Positions 1 to 5,454 of a DNA stretch of 5,454 nucleotides are shown here, one piece after another (position 1 is the first letter of the stretch; every line of letters starts with the position of its first letter). The notes under the pieces were generated by a model, which was given only the letters and a program-made list of their open reading frames with translations, was not told the origin of the DNA and did not search any database. Source of the DNA: Balneolia bacterium (GTDB taxonomy: Bacteria; Bacteroidota; Rhodothermia; Balneolales; Cyclonatronaceae); assembly GCA_003566395.1 (NCBI GenBank), contig PXDL01000110.1, positions 1-5,454 of the forward strand, read 5' to 3'. The translations under genes were made by a program, and so were the position numbers.

Positions 1-100
1 AAATATCCAGGCTCACCCCGCTGTACACGTACCGGTGATCCAGTATCAGCTCCGATTTTGTCGGCGAACAGGATAGCAGCAAAAACGCCGCCAGCAGCAT
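1..100 (-). CDS. N-terminus of a lipoprotein of unknown function (runs off left edge)
   Basis: The reverse strand opens with ATG at 100-98 and stays open to the window edge, giving 33 residues. They begin MLLAAFLLLSCSPTKSE: a hydrophobic stretch followed by Leu-Ser-Cys, which fits a type II (lipoprotein) signal peptide with Cys11 as the lipidated residue. A Leu at -2 is less usual. The basic n-region is missing, so the true start could lie upstream, but the frame upstream shows no ATG or GTG near by. The 100 bases contain 54 G/C, clearly richer than the DNA that follows. The gene points away from the propeller gene at 341. The remaining residues (tail ...YVYSGVSLDI) do not identify a family, so only membrane-anchored export is inferred. 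Confidence 0.55.
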   Translation of the reverse strand, partial: MLLAAFLLLSCSPTKSELILDHRYVYSGVSLDI

Positions 101-340
101 GGAAAAGATGGATTGATGTTTTATAAAATGTGGGATTTGCAGATGAGGTTTGTGTATGATACGGGAATTTTGGGTTTTGAGCGTGAGGAAATTTTTGGGG
201 GGATGACTTCTTCGTATTCAAAGCTCCCAGGTTTTCTATCCTGTCACCGGAACATTTCTCCACCAGCCCGGTTGATTCTTTTATCTTATTTGCAACAACC
301 TGATTTTAGTAAAAATATCAAAATCATAAAAAATACCTGA
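101..340. other. Divergent intergenic region
   Basis: These 240 bases separate the minus-strand lipoprotein start (100) from the plus-strand propeller gene (341) and should carry both promoters. G/C falls from the lipoprotein side into an AT-rich stretch. A weak plus-strand promoter-like pair is TTGCAA at 290-295 and AAATAT at 313-318 with 17 bases between, but both match the consensus poorly. An open frame from 113 to 340 crosses the region, but its protein has no recognisable features and I do not regard it as a gene. Confidence 0.5.
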
Positions 341-1384
341 ATGAAACCTGCTATAGCTTTTTTAATATCATATGCAGCTTGTCTGGGATTATCCTGCAGC
401 GGTGCCAATGAAGAGACGGGGGAAGAGAAGCACATTGCTTTCGAAGAGGCTTTTATTCTAAGTGAAAAAATTACTTTACCCAAAAAGATTTTCGGAGATT
501 TATCCCATTTAGTTCGGGCGGATAATGGCGACATGATCATCTTTGATATGAGCCAGAGCAGAACGTGGTTATATCTGGAAGAAAGCTATGAATGGGTCGA
601 AATTGTACTTGAAGAGTGTCATCCGGGGATTGATACATTTATTATTGGTACTGCTTTTTCTGATGATCATATTTTTCTTATCAATTCACCGTCTCTTTCC
701 GTTCACAGTTTTTTTAGGGATGGCAGCTGTGGTAGTCGGCTTAAGGATAATATTCCAATTCCGGATTTCATATCAGGCCTGAGCGACGGTTTTCTGGGAT
801 ATGCAACTCGTGCAGGAGAGTACATACCGTACCTGACTCGCTACGATCATTCAGGAAATCCAATCTGGGAAGTTGCATTTGAAAACCACCCGAACCCTGT
901 ATTTTCACATACCGTGATTGGTGGTGGTATAGCGGTAAGCGGTGATAGCTTAGCGATTGTCACGAGTTCATCCGCACCGGAATCACACAAGTTGGACATT
1001 CAAAACGGAGCCTTTATTGGCTCAAAAAAAACGTCTTTTAATGAGATTTTCCGAGGTGTTAATCCGGATTTTGATGAACGCGCTTTCAAAGAAGATAGAT
1101 GGAGTTGGTTGCGGGAGATCGGTTCGCATATGATAGTAGCGGGAACTGGTTTGATGAGCAAAGATTATCTTGTTTTCGCCACCCCTGTGATGTCACCAGA
1201 AGAAAATGAAGGAGATTATTATCTCATTTACCGATTATCTGATAAGGCTGGTTTCTATACACGTATACCCGAGGGAAACAACTGGTCAGGTTTCATCAGC
1301 GGGGGATACATTCATGAAATTCATCATACCGGTGAAAAAATAGAACTTCATATTTATGAAATCAATGAAGAAAGTTTTCCATGA
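341..1384 (+). CDS. Putative lipoprotein, six-bladed beta-propeller-like
   Basis: The 347-residue product starts MKPAIAFLISYAACLGLSCS: a basic n-region, a hydrophobic core, then a Cys (Cys19, or less likely Cys14) followed by an acidic tail (SGANEETGEE). This suggests a lipoprotein; the acidic residues after Cys resemble surface-export signals of Bacteroidota lipoproteins. The rest is rich in short beta-strand repeats with aromatic and Asp/Gly turns (for example DNGDMIIFD, LTRYDHSGNPIW), a Gly-Gly-Gly strand start at residues 194-196, and a final strand ELHIYEIN. Length and pattern fit the 6-bladed beta-propeller lipoproteins common in Bacteroidota and relatives, a family mostly without assigned function. 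The ATG at 341 directly follows a TGA and has A-rich DNA upstream instead of a Shine-Dalgarno site. The gene converges on a related gene at 1709. Family assignment is from sequence pattern only. Confidence 0.75.
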   Translation: MKPAIAFLISYAACLGLSCSGANEETGEEKHIAFEEAFILSEKITLPKKIFGDLSHLVRADNGDMIIFDMSQSRTWLYLEESYEWVEIVLEECHPGIDTFIIGTAFSDDHIFLINSPSLSVHSFFRDGSCGSRLKDNIPIPDFISGLSDGFLGYATRAGEYIPYLTRYDHSGNPIWEVAFENHPNPVFSHTVIGGGIAVSGDSLAIVTSSSAPESHKLDIQNGAFIGSKKTSFNEIFRGVNPDFDERAFKEDRWSWLREIGSHMIVAGTGLMSKDYLVFATPVMSPEENEGDYYLIYRLSDKAGFYTRIPEGNNWSGFISGGYIHEIHHTGEKIELHIYEINEESFP

Positions 1385-1420
1385 ATTCATTGAAGTAAAC
1401 TGAAATCTAATAAACCCAAC

Positions 1421-1450
1421 TCAGTGGTCTAAACATTGGGGAGTACTTCA
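1421..1450. repeat. Possible relic of an IS3-type terminal inverted repeat
   Basis: Read on the minus strand from 1450, the sequence begins TGAAGTACTCCCCAATG and continues TTTAGACCACT. This resembles IS3-family termini, which begin with TG(A), then a run of C, then a T/A-rich stretch ending near AGAC. The tip would be at 1450 and the element body would lie to the left, where the intact propeller gene leaves room for only about 65 bases. No partner end or transposase is visible, so at most this is a remnant. The match is from memory of the family's ends. Confidence 0.3.
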
Positions 1451-1585
1451 CGCTAATTCTCAATCTCCTTAGTACGTTGTTCATTATCACGATACCACGA
1501 GGATGATTTATCTGTGCAAGTTATATGAGTGTAGCTTATGATGTCTGAATTCGTTGGTCGGAAAAAGAATAGCTACGAAAACTTT

Positions 1586-1629
1586 CCGAAAATCCTTGGG
1601 AGTCTCGCCCCAAAGGATTGATTTTTCGG
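1586..1629. terminator. Bulged hairpin, candidate bidirectional terminator
   Basis: AATCCTT (1591-1597) pairs with AAGGATT (1613-1619), extended inward by GGG (1598-1600) with CCC (1609-1611) and outward, after a 5-base bulge, by CCGAA (1586-1590) with TTCGG (1625-1629). The loop is about 8 bases. On the plus strand the inner stem is followed by GATTTTT, and on the minus strand by TTTT, so each direction has a short T-rich tail. It lies 80 bases beyond the stop of the minus-strand propeller gene and about 200 beyond that of the plus-strand one, as expected for a shared terminator. The T-tracts are short, so the assignment is tentative. Confidence 0.4.
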
Positions 1630-1649
1630 CAGAATCGGACACTCAAATG

Positions 1650-1676
1650 TTAATGAGCCCATCTTAATCTCATTAA
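1650..1676. repeat. AT-rich perfect 8-bp inverted repeat
   Basis: TTAATGAG (1650-1657) and CTCATTAA (1669-1676) are exact reverse complements around an 11-base spacer. The dyad lies just beyond the 3' end of the minus-strand propeller gene. It could be a weak second hairpin of a terminator or a protein-binding site. There is no T-tract next to it and the stem is AT-rich. Confidence 0.3.
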
Positions 1677-1708
1677 TATAGTGTCATTCAGCATATACAA
1701 CCATACAA

Positions 1709-2428
1709 TTAATTGGTATTAAGCTTATAAATATTAATTGCATATCTGAAATCGCCATTCTCTTCTTCTGTAAGCGTTAATACATAGATTTCTTCACCAT
1801 AGGATCCCAATATGGTATAGTCTTGTGGCAGCTCTATAGTTTGAGATATGTTTTTATCTTCGCTCATAATCGAAACATAGTACATATCTTCAAATGGGTT
1901 AAAAAACGTTTGGAGAAAATAATTTGGTTCGACATGAAACAAGCCTACTGTTACCGAATGATTTCCAAGATTATTAAATTCGTGAAAAAGGTCGGCTGCA
2001 TTATTTGTTTCTCTGATATCTTTTGATGGTGTTTTAAATTTGCCAGAGGTATTCTCCATAAATAGTTTAACCGCTTTATGAGCAGGATCGTAGCGATATA
2101 TATCAGATGAAGCTGATGTTGAGAAATAAATATGTTTTTTATCAGATACTATTCCGCCTCCTTCCATTCTTCTTGATAAGACAGGATAGTTTATATCTTC
2201 AAAAGACACTTCATTTAGAGTGTTTAGATTTGAATCATATTCAATTACATATATTATTTCATCTTCCCACGGCTTATAGGTTACTCCAATAAATTTATCG
2301 TGAAATCCTGTAATAAAAAAAGGGGCTATAAATCTATCATTTCCTGTCCCGATACAAGTACCATCAAATTCAAACAGATAGGATTGAATATGGGAATTAG
2401 TTAATAGTGTCTTTTTGTTATTAAACCT
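1709..2428 (-). pseudogene. 5'-truncated six-bladed beta-propeller protein fragment
   Basis: The minus-strand frame ends with TAA at 1711-1709 and is open without a stop back to about 2428, giving about 239 residues. The first usable start is GTG at 2209-2207, but the frame upstream of it (2210-2428) encodes propeller-like sequence (FIGVTYKPWEDEIIYVIEYD), so that GTG is internal. No ATG, GTG or TTG occurs in that stretch, and the frame closes at 2452-2450 inside DNA that belongs to the RND gene. About 110 N-terminal residues, including any signal peptide, are therefore missing compared with the 347-residue neighbour. The product resembles that neighbour: both have a Gly-Gly-Gly strand start (here at 2161-2153) followed by a Ser/Thr-rich strand (IYFSTSASSD), and both end in a similar strand (INIYKLN against LHIYEIN). 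It is very AT-rich and probably unexpressed, or expressed only as a fragment. Confidence 0.75.
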
Positions 2429-4922
2429 TTCCGAAAGCCTGGATGAGCTTTACAACATGGCGGTGTCGGTTCCCGGATCGGCGCGCCAGCTGAAACTGCG
2501 GGATATCGCCACCATTTCCGTAGAGGATTACCCCGCTAGATCGCTTCGCCGGATTAACGGATCAACCGCGCTGAGCATTAATTTTGTGAAGGAAGGGGGA
2601 TCCGACGCGCTCGGCCTGGCAGAACAGATTCACGCCGATATGGAAAATATTCGGGATATTCTGCTTCCGGGCATGGAGCTGCGCCTTGAGCTCGACGTAA
2701 CCGAGCAGCTGCGCGGTCAGCTTTCCGAACTGCAAACCCAGGCGCTGGTCAGCCTGCTTTGCGTATTTCTTGTGCTGCTGATCTTCATCCGCCGCCTCAG
2801 GGCTCCGTTTGTGATTCTTGGCAGCATCATCTTTTCAGTTATGGTCAGCGTGTTTGCGCTGTGGTTGATGGGCTTCACGATCAACATTCTCACGCTTGCA
2901 GGCCTGACGGTTGCGCTCGGTATGATCATCGATAACGCTATCGTTGTTTTCGAGCAGGTAAACCCGGGGCTGCCCGGAAGCCGGGAAGCGCGACTTAAAC
3001 ACGTTCGCCGGGAGCTTTCACACGCGGTGGTGCCGGTTTTAGGAAGTACGCTTACCACGATCGGAATCTTCATCCCGCTGTTTTTTACACTGGAAACCCT
3101 GCAGATGTTTCTGGTGCCGCTGGCCGTTGCGCTCTCCTTTACGCTCATCGCCTCGGTGCTGATTTCCCTCACCTGGATTCCATACGCGCTGATCTGGCTC
3201 ACTCCTCAAAAAGCGGGCAAGCCGGTAACCGTAAAAAGCCGGCTTCGTCAGCTTGGCGACGGCTTCAACCGCCGCCTGAACCGTTTTTTGATACGCTTTT
3301 TTGCCATCCGCTACCAGCTGCGCCGGCTGCTCTATATCGCGGTTATGCTGCTGATCGGAATTCCGCTGTTTCTGATCGACACCCCGGAGTGGGACACCTC
3401 CGCAAATGACGAAGAGGAGGCGCGCCCGGCATTATGGCAACGGGCCGCCCTGCTCTATTTCGACAACCGCGATTCCATTGATCCGTGGATCGGGGGCGTC
3501 AGCTACCGGTTTGCCAATCAGGTCAGCTTCAGGCCGCCCTGGGGCCGCGGATTCGGTGAATCCATCCATGTTTCCGTAACTCCGCCGCAGGGATCACCGC
3601 TGGAAGAGATCGATAAAATCATTCGCAATTTCGAAGCGCTTGGCGATAACTACAGCGAGGCGCTGCTTTTCTACGAAACCGACGTTTCCGAATATCACGG
3701 CGCCCGCGTTCGGTTTCATATCGACCCGGATTATCTGTTTAATCCCATGCCGTATATCCTATATGCGGAGGCGGCCTACCTGGCGGCGCGTACCGGAAAT
3801 GTGCGCATCTCCGTAAGCGGCCTTAGCGACTCGTATTCATCCGGGTTTGGCGGCGGATCATACAGCTTCAGGGTCGTTTTGCGGGGCTACAGCTACGAAG
3901 ATCTCTACCTGACGGCCCGCGATCTTGAGCGGCGGCTGATACAAAACAGAAGAGTCGCCGATGTGGATATCAACACCGTCGGGTGGGGACGAAGTGACTA
4001 CGAACGGTATCAGCTGCGGCTTGATGAAGACCGTCTGCTTACCAAGGGACTCAATCGCCGCGCGCTGGTTCATTCCATACAGATGGATTTGAATCCGGAA
4101 AATCCCTTCGGGCAGGTTGAATTTCAGAACCAGAACATGCACCTGATCGGCGTGAACCAGCCAACCGGTCTGTATCAGGATGATTTCATACGCGCACCCC
4201 GAACATTCGGGGATGTAGCCTTTACCATAGATGAGGTAGCTTTTATCGACCGCGAACCGGCCATGGGGCAGATTCGCCGGAAGAACCAGTCGTACATCCG
4301 AACCGTTTCGTATAACTTTTTGGGTCCCCACAGGCTGGGCCAGCGTTTTCAGGATGAAGTGCTTGAAACACTCCCCCTGCCGATCGGCACCGAAATAGAC
4401 GATTCACGCGCGTTCTTCACCTTCCAGCGCGATGAGGACCGGCAGGCTACGTGGATACTTCTGGCGCTGGCGCTACTGAGCGTCTGGATGATCGTAAGCG
4501 CGCTTTTGGAACGCTGGCGCGATCCCATAATCGTAATTATGGCCGTGCCCCTGAGCCTGATCGGCATCATGACCGGCGTTCTGTACACCGGAATCGTGTT
4601 TGATCAGGGCGCGATAGCCGGAACGCTGCTGGCCGTTGGCGTGGTGGTAAATAACGGCATTTTACTGCTTCACGAGCGGGAGCGGCTCAACCTCGCCGGC
4701 GTACACGGATATCGCAGCTGGCTCAGGGTTTACCGGAGCAAAATGCGTCCCGTGCTCATCACCACCCTCACCACCATCGGCGGCCTGCTGCCCCTCATCT
4801 TCATCGGCACCAGCGTTTTCTGGTCAGATCTGGCAACGGTGGTGGTTTGGGGTCTGAGTTTTAGTACGATTGGGATACTGCTGCTTGCGGGGATGTGGGA
4901 AGGGCGAGGGCGGAGCTCGTAA
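2415..4922 (+). CDS. RND efflux permease, 5'-truncated (probable pseudogene)
   Basis: The frame gives 835 residues against roughly 1,000-1,050 for RND permeases (AcrB/HAE-1 type), inner-membrane proton-driven exporters. Similarity begins near the end of the N-terminal docking region (RQLKLRDIATISVEDYPARS), so TM1 and most of the first porter domain, some 200-240 residues, are absent. What follows is in the expected order: TM2-TM6 (about 108-257) with the proton-relay motif IIDNAIVVFE (Asp173, Asn174), TM7 (303-321), the C-terminal porter and docking domains (about 330-675), then TM8-TM12 (678-828) with VVVNNGILLL (Asn746-Asn747) and the conserved RPVLITTLTTIGGLLPL. The TTG at 2415 is only where the frame opens and lies in AT-rich foreign-looking DNA; the first ATG is at 2457. 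Without TM1 and the porter subdomains, transport is unlikely. No adaptor or outer-membrane gene lies next to it. The frame itself has no internal disruption, so the truncation may be recent. Confidence 0.85.
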   Translation: MLLNLSESLDELYNMAVSVPGSARQLKLRDIATISVEDYPARSLRRINGSTALSINFVKEGGSDALGLAEQIHADMENIRDILLPGMELRLELDVTEQLRGQLSELQTQALVSLLCVFLVLLIFIRRLRAPFVILGSIIFSVMVSVFALWLMGFTINILTLAGLTVALGMIIDNAIVVFEQVNPGLPGSREARLKHVRRELSHAVVPVLGSTLTTIGIFIPLFFTLETLQMFLVPLAVALSFTLIASVLISLTWIPYALIWLTPQKAGKPVTVKSRLRQLGDGFNRRLNRFLIRFFAIRYQLRRLLYIAVMLLIGIPLFLIDTPEWDTSANDEEEARPALWQRAALLYFDNRDSIDPWIGGVSYRFANQVSFRPPWGRGFGESIHVSVTPPQGSPLEEIDKIIRNFEALGDNYSEALLFYETDVSEYHGARVRFHIDPDYLFNPMPYILYAEAAYLAARTGNVRISVSGLSDSYSSGFGGGSYSFRVVLRGYSYEDLYLTARDLERRLIQNRRVADVDINTVGWGRSDYERYQLRLDEDRLLTKGLNRRALVHSIQMDLNPENPFGQVEFQNQNMHLIGVNQPTGLYQDDFIRAPRTFGDVAFTIDEVAFIDREPAMGQIRRKNQSYIRTVSYNFLGPHRLGQRFQDEVLETLPLPIGTEIDDSRAFFTFQRDEDRQATWILLALALLSVWMIVSALLERWRDPIIVIMAVPLSLIGIMTGVLYTGIVFDQGAIAGTLLAVGVVVNNGILLLHERERLNLAGVHGYRSWLRVYRSKMRPVLITTLTTIGGLLPLIFIGTSVFWSDLATVVVWGLSFSTIGILLLAGMWEGRGRSS
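2422..2440. other. Rearrangement breakpoint
   Basis: Propeller-like coding on the minus strand and RND coding on the plus strand both stop being recognisable here, and AT-rich DNA changes to GC-rich DNA within a few dozen bases. The junction holds a small perfect palindrome, CTTTC-C-GAAAG (2427-2437). No transposase, IS end or target-site duplication is visible at it. The exact base of the joint cannot be fixed without an intact relative of either gene. Confidence 0.65.
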
Positions 4923-5034
4923 TTGTGGATTACTGTCTGAAGGCAGTCTGACTCAATGATGGCACCGCAGCCCTAACATACTGTTATATTGCCTCTCAAC
5001 GGTTGGGCTGGGAGTTGGTGTTTGGAGTTTTTTC
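4923..5034. other. Convergent intergenic region
   Basis: These 112 bases separate the stop of the RND gene (TAA 4920-4922) from the stop of the AbiEii-type gene (TAG, 5037-5035 on the minus strand). The only structure seen is the inverted repeat at 4968-5010. A run of six T at 5028-5033 lies 17 bases beyond it on the plus strand. Confidence 0.5.
4968..5010. repeat. Inverted repeat between convergent genes, possible terminator
   Basis: CAGCCC (4968-4973) pairs with GGGCTG (5005-5010), and after a one-base bulge AAC (4975-4977) pairs with GTT (5002-5004), leaving a 24-base loop. The position between two convergent 3' ends suits a terminator, but neither strand has a T-tract directly after the stem. 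Read on the minus strand the arms are GCCCAAC and GTTAGGGC, which look like integron attC core sites, but the spacing is too short and the inner paired boxes are not seen. Confidence 0.35.
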
Positions 5035-5454
5035 CTATCCATCAATCAGCACCTTTTCTAATTTTCTTATAGCTGTAAGGTGCTTTTGTTTATCCATTTT
5101 AGACAGGTTTATTAACTTCCATCGCACAGCAGGCATATCCTTTAAGCCCGGCAATGCGATACGCTCCCATGTCGGAGTTCCTTTTTTGAACGAAATAAGA
5201 AACTCTTTTTCATCGTTGGTCAAATCTCTTAGAATTTGTTTTGAAAGAGTGTGCTGAACTTCCTGTAATTCAGGCAGAATTGAGTCATCATTAGTCATTC
5301 CGGAAAACTCTTTGTGGTACAACTCTTCAATTGGCAGGGTATTCGGTTTCAATAGCTCATTCACAGGACGGGAATGGCTTATCAGATATCCGATAAATGC
5401 CGTTCGTACATCATCCGTTATTCCTTCATTCTTCAACAATACCCAAACATCATA
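5035..5454 (-). CDS. Nucleotidyltransferase AbiEii/AbiGii-family toxin, C-terminal part
   Basis: The minus-strand frame is open from the right edge to TAG at 5037-5035, showing 139 residues of a longer protein. The internal TTG at 5439 is not the start, because the frame continues upstream as YDVWVLLKNEG. Segments match what I know of the C-terminal region of the AbiEii/AbiGii toxin family (COG2253): LLKNEGITDDVRTAFIGYLI, SHSRPVNELL, DEKEFLISFKKGTPTWE, and PAVRWKLINLSKMDKQKH near the end. Members are usually about 250-310 residues, with an N-terminal nucleotidyltransferase fold carrying the Gly-Ser and Asp catalytic motifs; that half lies outside the window. AbiEii proteins act with the AbiEi antitoxin in phage abortive infection, and related MenT toxins add nucleotides to tRNA 3' ends. 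An antitoxin gene would be expected upstream, beyond position 5454. Composition (25 G/C in 5341-5400) differs from the neighbouring RND gene. Confidence 0.75.
   Translation of the reverse strand, partial: YDVWVLLKNEGITDDVRTAFIGYLISHSRPVNELLKPNTLPIEELYHKEFSGMTNDDSILPELQEVQHTLSKQILRDLTNDEKEFLISFKKGTPTWERIALPGLKDMPAVRWKLINLSKMDKQKHLTAIRKLEKVLIDG

Larger units (their letters stand above)
1385..1708. other. Convergent intergenic region with dyads and a possible IS end
   Basis: These 324 bases lie between the 3' ends of the two propeller genes. No frame in them looks coding. They hold a possible IS3-type terminal sequence (about 1421-1450), a bulged hairpin (1586-1629) that could terminate transcription from both sides, and an AT-rich dyad (1650-1676). 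Nothing recognisable was found between 1451 and 1580. Confidence 0.6.

Noticed and set aside
290..318. Promoter-like pair TTGCAA / AAATAT before the propeller gene
   Set aside because: Both boxes match the consensus poorly, and the Bacteroidota-type -7 box (TAnnTTTG) is not found; too weak to annotate.
113..340. A 75-residue plus-strand open frame ending directly before the propeller start
   Set aside because: No signal peptide, domain or coding-like composition; it lies in the divergent promoter region and looks like a chance frame.
1414..1557. Possible integron attC site with ACCCAAC at 1414-1420 and GTTGGTC near 1551-1557
   Set aside because: The second box does not fit GTTRRRY and there is no inner symmetry between the two boxes.
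1823..2292. Short plus-strand frames opposite the propeller fragment
   Set aside because: The minus-strand frame carries clear paralogue motifs, so the plus-strand frames are antisense shadows.
5..2444. A 9-base inverted match: ATCCAGGCT at 5-13 and AGCCTGGAT at 2436-2444, in the same codon frame (Ser-Leu-Asp) of the lipoprotein and RND genes, suggesting arms of an inversion
   Set aside because: A match this short is expected by chance when either strand of the window is searched, and inversion would not restore an RND N-terminus.
2717..3202. A 161-residue minus-strand frame inside the RND gene (and similar ones at 3858-4331 and 4349-4588)
   Set aside because: These are shadows of the strongly supported RND reading frame; their proteins resemble no family.

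Overview
The window looks like a piece of an accessory region from a Gram-negative bacterium of the Bacteroidota / Balneolota / Rhodothermota kind. This is an inference. It rests on two lipoprotein-type beta-propeller proteins typical of those groups, on starts preceded by A/T-rich sequence rather than a clear Shine-Dalgarno site, and on an RND efflux permease of the Asp-Asn / Val-Asn-Asn subtype. No rRNA, tRNA, CRISPR array or intact mobile element is visible.

Layout: positions 1-100 (minus strand) hold the N-terminus of a GC-rich lipoprotein gene that runs off the left edge. Positions 341-1384 (plus) encode a complete lipoprotein, probably of the six-bladed beta-propeller family. A 324-base gap (1385-1708) holds two dyads, one a candidate two-way terminator, and a possible IS3-type end. 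Positions 1709-2428 (minus) are a second, related propeller gene with no 5' end. From about 2430 to 4922 (plus) lies an RND efflux permease gene that also lacks its 5' end. A 112-base gap with a long inverted repeat follows, then the C-terminal half of an AbiEii-type nucleotidyltransferase toxin (5035-5454, minus), whose N-terminus lies beyond the right edge.

The main observation is the point near 2422-2440. Two genes that point away from each other both lose their beginnings there, and base composition changes abruptly (16 G/C in 2281-2340 against 36 G/C in 2941-3000, by hand count). This is a rearrangement breakpoint: a deletion across a divergent pair, an insertion with deletion, or an assembly chimera. 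The AT-rich propeller block (about 101-2430) sits between a GC-rich lipoprotein start and the GC-rich RND fragment, so it may be a separate acquired segment.

The genes do not form one obvious pathway. The propeller lipoproteins are paralogues in convergent arrangement, the RND remnant is probably non-functional, and the AbiEii gene is one part of a phage-defence / toxin-antitoxin module whose partner would lie outside the window. I see no convincing new system wholly inside the window.
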